Below are positions 35,484 to 42,958 of a stretch of DNA of 64,000 nt, piece by piece. Numbering within the stretch: position 1 is the first letter of the stretch; the number at the start of each line of letters is the position of its first letter. Source of the stretch: Paenibacillus aurantius. Lineage in GTDB: Bacteria > Bacillota > Bacilli > Paenibacillales > NBRC-103111. The notes below the pieces were generated by a model, which saw nothing but the letters and a program-made list of their open reading frames with translations, was not told the origin of the DNA and searched no databases. The stretch spans positions 77,001-141,000 of the forward strand of contig NZ_CP130318.1 of assembly GCF_032268605.1 (NCBI RefSeq), written 5' to 3'. A program made the translations under genes and the position numbers.

Positions 35484-36398
35484 ATGCCCTATAGAGTAAC
35501 GCAAGGTATGATGAGCAGCCAGCTCATGCGCAACCTGAACGCCAACCTGCACCGGATGGACAAATGGCAGAACCAGATGTCGACCGGACGCAAAATCAAT
35601 GCTCCTTCGGACGATCCCGTCGGCATTACCTTCTCTATGCGCTACCGCAGCGAGCTGACGGCCAACGACCAGTACCAGCGCAACGTGGACAGCGCCGTCT
35701 CCTGGCTGGATTACACGGATACGACGATGAATCAGGCAGGGAGTGTCCTGCAGCGGCTTAGGGAGCTAGCGGTAAATGGCTCAAACGGAACCAACCCGGA
35801 CACCGCCATGAAGTCCATTCAGAGCGAAGTGGGCGAGCTGTACAACCAGATGATCGATATCGCCAACTCGACGTTTAATGGGAAGGCGGTCTTTAACGGC
35901 CAGAACACGACCCAAGCTCCGTACCCCAAGACGGGAATTGCGGATCTGGACCTGTCGACGCTTAAGCCGGCGGATTCCGGCGAGATCAAGTACGAGGTCG
36001 GAGCGGGGATCAAGATGCCGATCAACGTCAACGGTAATGAAGTGTTCGGCGGGACGACCGAGACGGACAGCATTTTTCAAATATTCAAGGAGCTTCATAC
36101 GGCCCTGGGCAGCAGTGATTATTCGGCGGTCTCTTCCCTCATCGGAAAGATTGACAGCCGCAACGATAAGTTTCTGGAAACCCGCTCCCAGGTAGGGGCA
36201 CGGATGAACCGGATCGACCTGATTCAGGGGCGGCTGGCGGACATCAACATTAACCTCCAGAGCCTTCAGTCCAAGACCGAGGACGCCGATATGGCGGAGG
36301 TTATCACCAACATGAAGATGGATGAGAACGTCTACCAAGCCTCCTTGTCCGTCGGCTCCAAGCTCATTCAGCCGAGCCTGGTGGACTTCCTGAGATAG
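35484..36398 (+). CDS. flgL: flagellar hook-associated protein 3, FlgL
   Basis: FlgL (HAP3) is the second junction protein, contacting flagellin. The 304-residue product begins with the flagellin-like N terminus (MMSSQLMRNLNANLHRMDKWQNQMSTGRKINAPSDDP region) and ends with the matching helix (ADMAEVITNMKMDENVYQASLSVGSKLIQPSLVDFLR region). Length fits FlgL rather than flagellin. AAAGGTGGA upstream fixes ATG 35484. Confidence 0.94.
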   Translation: MPYRVTQGMMSSQLMRNLNANLHRMDKWQNQMSTGRKINAPSDDPVGITFSMRYRSELTANDQYQRNVDSAVSWLDYTDTTMNQAGSVLQRLRELAVNGSNGTNPDTAMKSIQSEVGELYNQMIDIANSTFNGKAVFNGQNTTQAPYPKTGIADLDLSTLKPADSGEIKYEVGAGIKMPINVNGNEVFGGTTETDSIFQIFKELHTALGSSDYSAVSSLIGKIDSRNDKFLETRSQVGARMNRIDLIQGRLADININLQSLQSKTEDADMAEVITNMKMDENVYQASLSVGSKLIQPSLVDFLR

Positions 36399-36410
36399 GA
36401 GGGGACGGCC

Positions 36411-36980
36411 GTGGTTTCCATTCCTCAGCTTCAAATTCGCCAGCAGTACGGCCGTATTGGGATTGACGCGGATCCGGGCCGGCAGAGCATCGAACAGCCG
36501 AAGGCCGAGGTGCAGATCCGGACCACGCCGGCTAAGCTGGATATCCATTCCCCACAAGGCGAGCTGGAGATTGACCAGAGCCGGGCGTGGGACGCTCTTG
36601 GCAAGGGCAATATCCTGGAGTCGATGCAGCGCATCTATTCCCAGGCCCACGAGATCCTGCTGCAGGGGATTGCTCACCGGGTGGAGTACGGCAACCGCCT
36701 GGCGGACATCTCCAAACCCGGCAATCCCATTGCCGACAATGCCGAGCAGGAGGCGTATCATTTTCCCGAGTTCGATTATTATGGTCCGGCTTCCATGGAT
36801 AACGTGGACATAAGGTATACCGCCCACAAGCCCGAGATTCAGGTGACGGAAGGCCGCGTGGATATCAACGTGATCCCTCATAAGCCGATCATCGAGTACA
36901 CGAGAGGGAAGCTGGACATTTACATGCAGCAGTACCCCAAGGTGGAGTATATTCCGCCTATCATTGATACCGTTAGGTAG
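36411..36980 (+). CDS. yviE: YviE family protein (DUF6470)
   Basis: Function unknown. The 189-residue product has repeated beta-rich patterns (IPQLQIRQQYGRIGID, VQIRTTPAKLDIHSP, GRVDINVIPHKPIIEY, GKLDIYMQQYPKVEY) around a central helical part (RIYSQAHEILLQGIAHRVEYG). This is the B. subtilis YviE position between flgL and fliW. GTG 36411 has AGGAGGGGA upstream. It is likely exported or flagellum-associated by context only. A terminator follows before fliW. Confidence 0.85.
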   Translation: MVSIPQLQIRQQYGRIGIDADPGRQSIEQPKAEVQIRTTPAKLDIHSPQGELEIDQSRAWDALGKGNILESMQRIYSQAHEILLQGIAHRVEYGNRLADISKPGNPIADNAEQEAYHFPEFDYYGPASMDNVDIRYTAHKPEIQVTEGRVDINVIPHKPIIEYTRGKLDIYMQQYPKVEYIPPIIDTVR

Positions 36981-37008
36981 TTTTTTTTCCATAGAAGAGG
37001 CCGGGCAG

Positions 37009-37031
37009 GACGGGGATTCTCCGTCTTTTTT
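37009..37031 (+). terminator. intrinsic terminator between yviE and fliW
   Basis: GACGG pairs with CCGTC around a 7-nt loop and is followed by six T residues. It may partly separate fliW-csrA from the upstream flagellar genes. Confidence 0.65.
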
Positions 37032-37038
37032 GGCTTTT

Positions 37039-37047
37039 TTCGACAAA
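37039..37047 (-). promoter_or_regulatory. perfect Spo0A-type box before fliW
   Basis: TTCGACAAA (TTTGTCGAA on the reverse strand) lies just after the yviE terminator and about 75 nt before fliW. Consensus match only. Confidence 0.4.
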
Positions 37048-37119
37048 AGGGCAGGAAACCTTGGTTTTCTTGTAGAAAACCCCATGAGGAAACAACCCGC
37101 TTAAGAGAGGATGAGGGAC

Positions 37120-37557
37120 GTGCTAGTAACCACCCGTTGGTTTGGTGACATAGAGGTGCAGGAAGACGAAATCTTTACTTTTCCGCAGGGGCTTCCGGGG
37201 TTTCCGGACCATCAGCGGTTTATGATCATTCGCAACGAGGGAGAGATTCCGGTTTCTTACCTTCAGTCGGTGGACGAGGGAGAGCTGGCGTTTATTCTCG
37301 CCGACCCGTTCTACTTCTTCCCGGGGTACCAGGTGGAGCTGACCGAGGGGATGAAAGAGGAGCTGGGTATGCCCGAACCCGAGGATCTTGTCATTATGGT
37401 AATGCTTTCGGTACCGGATTCCCTGGAGGACGCCACCGCCAATCTGCTCGCCCCCCTGGCCATTCATACGAAGACCCGAACCGGCAAGCAGCTCGTCCTT
37501 CACCAGTCGGAGTACAAGACAAAGCATAAGCTCATTCCCGAGAACCAAGGAGGCTGA
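37120..37557 (+). CDS. fliW: flagellar assembly factor FliW
   Basis: FliW binds either flagellin or CsrA; when flagellin is exported, FliW is released and blocks CsrA, relieving repression of hag translation. The 145-residue product aligns from VLVTTRWFGDIEVQEDEI with the B. subtilis N terminus and has FPQGLPGFPDHQRF and the YFFPGYQVEL segment. I chose GTG 37120 because GAGAGG is 9 nt upstream and the alignment begins there; ATG 37111 directly abuts that site. csrA starts 5 nt after its stop. Confidence 0.93.
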   Translation: MLVTTRWFGDIEVQEDEIFTFPQGLPGFPDHQRFMIIRNEGEIPVSYLQSVDEGELAFILADPFYFFPGYQVELTEGMKEELGMPEPEDLVIMVMLSVPDSLEDATANLLAPLAIHTKTRTGKQLVLHQSEYKTKHKLIPENQGG

Positions 37558-37562
37558 ACCCG

Positions 37563-37796
37563 ATGCTAGTTCTATCCAGGAAAAAGGGAGAGTCGATCAT
37601 GATCGGCGAAGGAATCGAGCTGATCGTCCTCGGCACCGAAGGTGATACGGTCAAAATCGGCATTAATGCGCCGAAGCAGGTGGAGGTTTACCGCAAGGAA
37701 GTGTACCTTGCGATCCAGCAATCCAACCGGGAAGCTTCCCGGAGCAGCTTGATTGGACGGGATTTAAGTGGGTTAATACGTAAAACGGAGAAATAA
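37563..37796 (+). CDS. csrA: carbon storage regulator CsrA
   Basis: CsrA is the dimeric RNA-binding protein that represses hag translation by covering its ribosome site. The 77-residue product begins MLVLSRKKGESIMIGEGIEL and contains the RNA-binding KIGINAPKQVEVYRKEVY strand and helix. A short extra C-terminal tail (to KTEK) is present. It is tightly linked to fliW and lies just before hag, whose leader carries GGA motifs suited to CsrA. Confidence 0.96.
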   Translation: MLVLSRKKGESIMIGEGIELIVLGTEGDTVKIGINAPKQVEVYRKEVYLAIQQSNREASRSSLIGRDLSGLIRKTEK

Positions 37797-37918
37797 GGAG
37801 ATAAGTAGGGTATTAAAGTAGAATAGAAGAGGAATTATGTGAAAATGGGTCAATTTTGGCCAAATTAGGTTGTTTCCTCTCATATCAAGCCCTCCCGGTT
37901 TTAACGATATATCTATCA

Positions 37919-37945
37919 TAAGGAATTCAGTCGGGCGGCCGATCG
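37919..37945 (+). promoter_or_regulatory. sigma-D promoter of hag
   Basis: TAAG at 37919-37922 and GCCGATCG at 37938-37945 are exactly 15 nt apart and match the sigma-D consensus at 9 of 12 positions. hag is the classic sigma-D gene. A short inverted repeat (CAGTCG and CGACTG) brackets the -10. Confidence 0.7.
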
Positions 37946-37959
37946 ACTGAAGCTCCTGG

Positions 37960-37994
37960 TCCACATGGAAGTGGAGAACTTTACTCAGGGAGGA
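37960..37994 (+). promoter_or_regulatory. hag leader: CsrA-type hairpin and ribosome site
   Basis: TCCAC and GTGGA (37960-37975) form a 5-bp stem presenting ATGGAA in the loop, a classic CsrA recognition arrangement. A second GGA lies in the ribosome site AGGGAGGA (37987-37994). Paired sites with one over the Shine-Dalgarno fit CsrA repression as known for B. subtilis hag. Inference from motif and neighbours. Confidence 0.55.
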
Positions 37995-38003
37995 ATTATT
38001 GAA

Positions 38004-39257
38004 ATGAGAATTAACCACAACATCTCTTCGTTGAACACGTACCGTCAGCTGAGCAACAACTCTGCAGCAACTAGCAAGAACATTGAAAAACTGTCTTCCG
38101 GTCTTCGTATCAACCGTGCTGGTGACGACGCCGCTGGTCTGGCAATTTCCGAGAAAATGCGTGGACAAATCCGTGGTTTGGACATGGCTTCCAAGAACTC
38201 GCAGGACGGCATCTCTTTGATTCAAACTGCTGAAGGTGCTTTGAACGAAACTCACTCCATTCTTCAGCGTATGCGCGAGCTGGCAGTTCAATCTGCGAGT
38301 GATACTAATACAAACACAGATCGTGGAGAAATCCAAAAAGAAATTGATCAGTTAGTAACTGAAATTGACCGTATTTCTACTACTACTGAGTTTAACACCA
38401 AAAAACTGGTTGATGGATCGTTTAACGGAACTTTCCAGATTGGTGCGAATGAAAATCAGACCATGAATCTTGCAATCAATGAAATGGGAGCTGCTAGTCT
38501 AGGGTTAGCTTCTGGAGTTGAGGTAGCTGCTGGTGTAGTTGGCGGTACAGCAGGTGCAACTTTAACAGCTGGGTCATATACTGTTAAAGGTACAGACCTT
38601 CTTGATGCCAGTGGACAAAAAGTGGCTTCCCTGGCTACTAATGTCGCGACAACAGCTGGAGGTGGAACTTACACTTTTGCAAAAGCTGCAGCTTTAAATG
38701 ATGGCGATAAGATTGTTATTGACTCTGCGGGTGCCGCAAAACTCACTAAAAATCTTGAATCTGGCCAAACAAATAGCAAACTTGCACCAGGCTCATATAG
38801 TTTTGTAGGTTCAGACGTTTTTAAAGACAATGTAAAAATCGGTACTTTTGCAACATCTGTTATTACATTTACAGACACAACAAAAGGAACTATGGATTTA
38901 GCAACTGTTTTTGGGTTAGCTAACCCAGCTGCCGGTGACAAGATTGTAGTTAAAGGTGTAGATGTATCTAGCCGAGAACAAGCTGCTTCTACTATTTCTG
39001 TTGTTAATAATGCATTGGAGAAGGTATCTTCTGAACGCTCCAAACTTGGTGCTGTTCAAAACCGTCTGGAACACACAATTAACAACCTGAATACTTCTTC
39101 CGAGAACCTGACTGCGGCTGAGTCCCGTATCCGCGATACCGACATGGCGAAAGAAATGATGGAGCAAACGAAGAACAACATCCTGGCTCAAGCAGCTCAA
39201 GCTATGCTTGCTCAAGCCAACCAACAACCGCAAGGCGTTCTACAGCTTCTCCGTTAA
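38004..39257 (+). CDS. hag: flagellin
   Basis: Flagellin builds the filament. The 417-residue product has the conserved D0/D1 N terminus (MRINHNISSLNTYRQLSNN, KLSSGLRINRAGDDAAGLAISEKMRGQ) and C terminus (ESRIRDTDMAKEMMEQTKNNILAQ, AMLAQANQQPQGVLQLLR). It is longer than B. subtilis Hag (304) because of a central domain that contains an internal duplication (GSYTVKG at residue 190 and GSYSFVG at residue 263). AGGGAGGA upstream of ATG 38004 fixes the start. Codon use in the ends is that of a highly expressed gene; the centre is more A+T-rich. Confidence 0.96.
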   Translation: MRINHNISSLNTYRQLSNNSAATSKNIEKLSSGLRINRAGDDAAGLAISEKMRGQIRGLDMASKNSQDGISLIQTAEGALNETHSILQRMRELAVQSASDTNTNTDRGEIQKEIDQLVTEIDRISTTTEFNTKKLVDGSFNGTFQIGANENQTMNLAINEMGAASLGLASGVEVAAGVVGGTAGATLTAGSYTVKGTDLLDASGQKVASLATNVATTAGGGTYTFAKAAALNDGDKIVIDSAGAAKLTKNLESGQTNSKLAPGSYSFVGSDVFKDNVKIGTFATSVITFTDTTKGTMDLATVFGLANPAAGDKIVVKGVDVSSREQAASTISVVNNALEKVSSERSKLGAVQNRLEHTINNLNTSSENLTAAESRIRDTDMAKEMMEQTKNNILAQAAQAMLAQANQQPQGVLQLLR

Positions 39258-39283
39258 TATCGACAAAGCTAAATGCTCTAGGG

Positions 39284-39311
39284 CCCTGGATTATTCCAGG
39301 GTCTATTTTTT
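39284..39311 (+). terminator. intrinsic terminator after hag
   Basis: CCCTGGA pairs perfectly with TCCAGGG around a TTAT loop, followed by a T-rich tract. Confidence 0.88.
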
Positions 39312-39384
39312 GTTCTAATGGAGTAATCATGAAACGGATTATCATATTTTATGTAATATGCCTATTCATTTGATAACTTATGAT

Positions 39385-39392
39385 ACCGATAT
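39385..39392 (+). promoter_or_regulatory. possible sigma-D -10 element before fliD
   Basis: ACCGATAT matches the sigma-D -10 (GCCGATAT) at 7 of 8 bases and lies 38 nt before the fliD start. No good TAAA lies 15 nt upstream (TCAT at 39366-39369), so the call is tentative. Confidence 0.4.
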
Positions 39393-39429
39393 TAATAGAA
39401 AAGAGCGGAATGAAAGAGGAGGGATACAA

Positions 39430-40920
39430 TTGGTAGGGATGAGAATTACCGGTTCATCCGGCATGGATATAGACAGCATGGTCAGCCAGATGATGAAGGT
39501 TAAGAGACTGCCTCTTGATAAACTTACCCAGAAGAAACAGACGTTGGAATGGCAGCGCGATGATTATCGGTCCATGAACAAGAGTCTTCTGGATTTTCGA
39601 AATTCGCTGTTCAACATGAAGATGCAATCGAGTTATATGGTGAAAAAAGCCTCCTCCAGCGATACGGGAGTTGTAACAGCTACAGGGACGGCCAATTCCG
39701 GGGATGGTGCCTATACGATTAGGGTAAAAAGCTTGGCGGAAGCCGCTTCTTTAACCTCTGGAGATGTTGTTTCAACAGGAGCCGGTGATGCAGAGGCTAA
39801 GATAATTTCAGCCAACAAGACTTTAAATGTAACCGGAGAAAAAGGTTCAGTATCAATTGAACTGTTACCTGATGATACTATCTCTGCAATAGTAAAAAAA
39901 GTAAATGCTCAATCAAGCGCAACAGGCGTCAAAATGAGCTATGATGCTAATTTGGACCGCTTTTTCTTCTCGTCTACTACAACGGGAACAAACGCCAGAA
40001 TCAAGCTGGACATGGCGGACCCGGCCGATGACACCCTTCAAACCGTCTTTAAACTTCCTTCTACAGCGGTAGACATATCCGGTAAAAATGCCACTGTGGT
40101 GTTCAACGGGGTTCAAGGAGAATACGCGTCCAACACCTTCTCCATTAATGGAATCAGCTTCACCGCGAACCGAGTTCAGTCGGATACCGAACTGGATGTC
40201 CGGGTCACCATCTCTCAGGATGCTGATGCCGTCATTTCCAATATTAAATCCTTTGTGGAGAAATACAACGAGCTGATCGAAACGGTAAATAAGAAAACCT
40301 CTGAAGAACGCTTTAGAGACTTTGCCCCGCTAACCGATGATCAGAGGAAGGAAATGAAGGAAGACGACGTCAAGCGGTGGGAAGAGAAGGCGAAGAGCGG
40401 CTTACTGAAAAACGATTCTATCCTAACTTCAGGTCTAAGCAAATTCCGCCTCACTTTAATGGGTAATGTGACTGGACTTCCTGCCAGTGATGTTGCCTCT
40501 CTTACAGAGATTGGGATTACGACTGGGAGCTACCAAGAGAACGGTAAACTCTATATCGATGAGACCAAGCTACGGAAGGCGCTCACGGATAATCCAGAAC
40601 AGGTCATGAACCTATTCACGGCTAACGATAATAATACCACTACTACAAGTGCTGACGGGATTGCTACACGTTTATACGACGAAGTAACGAACCTGATGAG
40701 CCGGGTTACAGAGAAGGCGGGCTCGCCAGCAAGTCTTTATGACAAGAGTTTCATTAGCAAGGACATTGAAGGTGTCAAAAAAGACATTTCCAAGCTTACC
40801 AGCCGTCTGGCTGATATTGAGAACCGCTACTACCGACAGTTCTCGGCAATGGAAACAGCCATGAACAAAATGAGCGCCCAAAGCTCCTCGCTAATGCAGT
40901 ACTTCTCCCCACAAGGGTAA
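39430..40920 (+). CDS. fliD: flagellar filament cap protein FliD
   Basis: FliD (HAP2) caps the filament and directs flagellin polymerisation. The 496-residue product begins VGMRITGSSGMDIDSMVSQMM, close to B. subtilis FliD, and shows the FliD_N and FliD_C patterns, including FNGVQGEYASNTFSINGISFTA and the coiled-coil C terminus. The start is TTG 39430 with AGAGGAGGG 6 nt upstream; ATG 39439 is an in-frame alternative. flaG-fliS-fliT follow closely. Confidence 0.93.
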   Translation: MVGMRITGSSGMDIDSMVSQMMKVKRLPLDKLTQKKQTLEWQRDDYRSMNKSLLDFRNSLFNMKMQSSYMVKKASSSDTGVVTATGTANSGDGAYTIRVKSLAEAASLTSGDVVSTGAGDAEAKIISANKTLNVTGEKGSVSIELLPDDTISAIVKKVNAQSSATGVKMSYDANLDRFFFSSTTTGTNARIKLDMADPADDTLQTVFKLPSTAVDISGKNATVVFNGVQGEYASNTFSINGISFTANRVQSDTELDVRVTISQDADAVISNIKSFVEKYNELIETVNKKTSEERFRDFAPLTDDQRKEMKEDDVKRWEEKAKSGLLKNDSILTSGLSKFRLTLMGNVTGLPASDVASLTEIGITTGSYQENGKLYIDETKLRKALTDNPEQVMNLFTANDNNTTTTSADGIATRLYDEVTNLMSRVTEKAGSPASLYDKSFISKDIEGVKKDISKLTSRLADIENRYYRQFSAMETAMNKMSAQSSSLMQYFSPQG

Positions 40921-40965
40921 AACAAGAGCTTTACCCTATGACACTGATCCTGTGGAGGTTTGCGC

Positions 40966-41355
40966 ATGAATCCAAACATCCCGCGCACGGACGCTGCGAC
41001 GCCGGTTTCCCTTGAGAAGGAATTTACCGGAAGACCCAGCTCCCAAGAGAACGTTATTTCCAACATAGACGCCATCCGCAATACGAAGGAAATCAAGGAA
41101 GCCGAGATCAAGGGCGAGAACGTCCACATCAGTGACGAGCAGCTGATCAAGACGATTGAGAGAGCCCTGAAGGCCGCAGAAGGCCGGATTACGACGCTGG
41201 AATTCTCCGTCCACCAGAAAACCCACCAAATCATGGTGAAGGTGCATGACAAAGAGACCGGAGATATTATCCGGGAAGTGCCGGCGGAGAAGACGCTGGA
41301 TTTTGTATCGAAAATTTGGGAACTAGCCGGACTCATGGTCGATGAACGAAGATAG
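40966..41355 (+). CDS. flaG: flagellar protein FlaG (YvyC type)
   Basis: FlaG is a small protein of the fliD-fliS-fliT operon implicated in filament length; its mechanism is unclear. The 129-residue product has the conserved C-terminal core LEFSVHQKTHQIMVKVHDKETGDIIREVPAEKTLDF, after a variable N terminus. TGGAGG 7 nt before ATG 40966 favours it over TTG 40960. It occupies the yvyC position, directly downstream of fliD here rather than upstream as in B. subtilis. Confidence 0.9.
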   Translation: MNPNIPRTDAATPVSLEKEFTGRPSSQENVISNIDAIRNTKEIKEAEIKGENVHISDEQLIKTIERALKAAEGRITTLEFSVHQKTHQIMVKVHDKETGDIIREVPAEKTLDFVSKIWELAGLMVDERR

Positions 41356-41370
41356 TGGAGGGATCACCTG

Positions 41371-41763
41371 ATGAATCAATTGCAGCGCAACCAGTACCTG
41401 AACAACTCCGTCCAAACCGCCAGCCCCCAGCAGCTCCTGATTCTGCTCTATGACGGCGCCATCCGGTTTAACCGCCTGGGCATTGAAGCCATCAAGCAGA
41501 AGAACTACGCGGATGCCAGCACGAACCTGGTGAAGGTGCAGTCCATCATCAGCGAGCTTATCGCCACGTTGGACACGAAGTCCAGCCTTGCTCCTCAGCT
41601 TACCAGCCTGTATGAGTATTTCCTCTTCCTTCTTAGAGAAGCCAACGTAAAGAAAGACACCGCGCCAGCTGAGGAAGTGCTGGGCTATCTGATCGATCTG
41701 AAGGACACGTGGATGCAGGCGGCGAAAGGCGGCCTCGTTCAGGCGGGACTGCAGCATGGATAA
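41371..41763 (+). CDS. fliS: flagellin export chaperone FliS
   Basis: FliS binds the C terminus of newly made flagellin and keeps it export-competent; it can also form the ternary complex with FliW. The 130-residue helical product contains the family pattern NQYLNNSVQTASPQQLLILLYDGAIRF and KVQSIISELIATLD. A purine-rich GGAGGGATCACC lies before ATG 41371. Its stop overlaps the fliT start by 8 nt. Confidence 0.94.
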   Translation: MNQLQRNQYLNNSVQTASPQQLLILLYDGAIRFNRLGIEAIKQKNYADASTNLVKVQSIISELIATLDTKSSLAPQLTSLYEYFLFLLREANVKKDTAPAEEVLGYLIDLKDTWMQAAKGGLVQAGLQHG

Positions 41764-42091
41764 GCATATTTTGGAGCTCGACCGGCTGACGGATGCCATC
41801 ATGGCGAATCTCGCTTCCTGTGAGTACGAGGAGCTGGAAGCGTTTGTCCACAGGCGGGGAGAGCTGATTTCCCTCCTGCTCCAGAAGAACTATTCGGCCG
41901 ACCAGCTAACCCTCTATCATCCGATCATCGCGGGGATTCTGGAGAAGGATACGGCCATCCGGGAGCGGATGAGCCGACTGAAGCAGGAGGCCGAGCAGGG
42001 CATGGCCAAGCTTACCTCCGCCCGTATGCAGAAGAATGCCTATGAATCGGCTTATGCGAGCGATAGCGTTTTTTTCAATCAGAGAAAATAA
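41756..42091 (+). CDS. fliT: flagellar chaperone FliT
   Basis: FliT is the chaperone for the cap protein FliD. The 111-residue, mostly helical product (LDRLTDAIMANLASCEYEELEAFVHRRGELISLLL) is of the expected size and lies directly after fliS with an 8-nt overlap, the standard arrangement. Sequence conservation in this family is low, so the call rests mainly on context and the helical pattern. A terminator follows, closing the flagellar block. Confidence 0.85.
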   Translation: MDKHILELDRLTDAIMANLASCEYEELEAFVHRRGELISLLLQKNYSADQLTLYHPIIAGILEKDTAIRERMSRLKQEAEQGMAKLTSARMQKNAYESAYASDSVFFNQRK

Positions 42092-42107
42092 AGGACCCTT
42101 CTCCTAT

Positions 42108-42144
42108 AAGTCAATGTCGAACCTTCGGCATTGGCTTGTTTTTA
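42108..42144 (+). terminator. intrinsic terminator after fliT
   Basis: A long stem with two G-T pairs (AAGTCAATGTCGAA with TTCGGCATTGGCTT) is followed by GTTTTTA. Confidence 0.8.
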
Positions 42145-42212
42145 TGTAAGAAGAAGGGGAGGGACCGTGACTTAAGACCCTGTTAGTCTGTTAGCAACTC
42201 CAGCAGCCAACC

Positions 42213-42331
42213 TGTGGATAATGTGTATAACTTTGTGGATATCCAATGAAAATAAGCTTTCACAGGGAATAAATCCTGTTTAAAAGTTGTTAGTGGATGA
42301 ATTTTCGGAAAATTACCGCAGTTTATCAACA
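42213..42331 (+). promoter_or_regulatory. DnaA-box cluster
   Basis: Two perfect DnaA boxes lie head to tail with no gap: TGTGGATAA at 42213-42221 and TGTGTATAA at 42222-42230. TGTGGATAT (one mismatch) follows at 42234-42242, and TTATCAACA (one mismatch, opposite strand) lies at 42323-42331. The region has no gene; it precedes the cold-shock gene promoter. No origin genes (dnaA, dnaN) are nearby. Confidence 0.55.
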
Positions 42332-42348
42332 GGCGGACTTGGGGAGAA

Positions 42349-42378
42349 TTGACATACGCTTACTTGCAGTGTTATAGT
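42349..42378 (+). promoter_or_regulatory. sigma-A promoter of the cold-shock gene
   Basis: A perfect TTGACA at 42349-42354 and TATAGT at 42373-42378 are 18 nt apart. Transcription would start near 42385, giving a leader of about 55 nt. Confidence 0.75.
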
Positions 42379-42392
42379 CTAGGGGTAATGCC

Positions 42393-42411
42393 ATGTACAT
42401 AGGATGTACAT
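42393..42411 (+). repeat. tandem palindrome in the cold-shock leader
   Basis: ATGTACAT, itself a perfect palindrome, occurs twice with an AGG spacer (42393-42400 and 42404-42411) just after the predicted transcription start. It could be an operator or RNA element. Confidence 0.6.
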
Positions 42412-42439
42412 TTATTTGAAGATGAAGGGAATGTTCCAG

Positions 42440-42637
42440 ATGCAAGGTAAAGTTAAATGGTTCAACGCAGAAAAAGGCTACGGTTTCATCGAGACGGAAG
42501 AAGGCGGAGATGTATTCGTACACTTCTCGGCTATCCAAGCAGAAGGCTTCAAATCCCTTGACGAAGGTCAAGAAGTGGAGTTTGACATCGTAGAAGGCGC
42601 ACGCGGTCCTCAAGCTGCAAACGTTGTAAAACTGTAA
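42440..42637 (+). CDS. cspB: cold-shock protein (CspB family)
   Basis: This is a single-stranded nucleic-acid-binding OB-fold RNA chaperone. The 65-residue product has [16 protein letters not shown] (RNP1) and [10 protein letters not shown] (RNP2), intact and of standard length. AAGGGA 9 nt before ATG 42440 favours it over in-frame ATGs at 42431 and 42404. It is transcribed alone from a strong promoter and ends at a strong terminator. The gene is inserted between fliT and hpf, which are adjacent in B. subtilis. Which Csp paralogue it is cannot be told. Confidence 0.95.
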   Translation: MQGKVKWFNAEKGYGFIETEEGGDVFVHFSAIQAEGFKSLDEGQEVEFDIVEGARGPQAANVVKL

Positions 42638-42688
42638 TTATCGGCTGGAGAGCCGATCTTATAAATAAGCAAACGGCTCCTAAGCAGG

Positions 42689-42722
42689 AACACCCCGGAA
42701 CTCGATTCCGGGGTGTTTTTTC
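42689..42722 (+). terminator. intrinsic terminator after the cold-shock gene
   Basis: AACACCCCGGAA pairs perfectly with TTCCGGGGTGTT and is followed by T residues. Confidence 0.95.
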
Positions 42723-42906
42723 TGTGGGGAAGAGGGAGCGAAAAACGCGCTGAAGGAGCAAAACGGGGATAAGCCGCGGTCCTTTGAAATCGCTTACTTC
42801 TCTAACTAGCAAGCAGATATCCACAGGCTAAAAAGGCCGCCGGCCAGCTTGACATCAGGCTGTCACGTATGTTTCAGAATTGTGCGAATTTTCTTGTAAA
42901 TATATT
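42723..42906 (+). other. intergenic region between the cold-shock gene and hpf
   Basis: No gene is visible. It contains ATATCCACA at 42817-42825, one base from a DnaA box, and a palindrome TGACA..TGTCA at 42850-42865. The remainder shows no structure I can name. Confidence 0.4.
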
Positions 42907-42934
42907 TTGAAGTTGTGGGTATATATACTATAAT
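42907..42934 (+). promoter_or_regulatory. sigma-A promoter of hpf
   Basis: TTGAAG at 42907-42912 and a perfect TATAAT at 42929-42934 are 16 nt apart. A GGGTAT at 42917-42922 resembles a sigma-B -10 but no clear matching -35 was found. Confidence 0.55.
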
Positions 42935-42958
42935 GAAAGGGAAAGGAGGAGTTATACC

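Noticed and set aside
42213-42331. Chromosomal replication origin
   Set aside because: There are only a few DnaA boxes, no obvious unwinding element, and no dnaA, dnaN or rpmH genes nearby.
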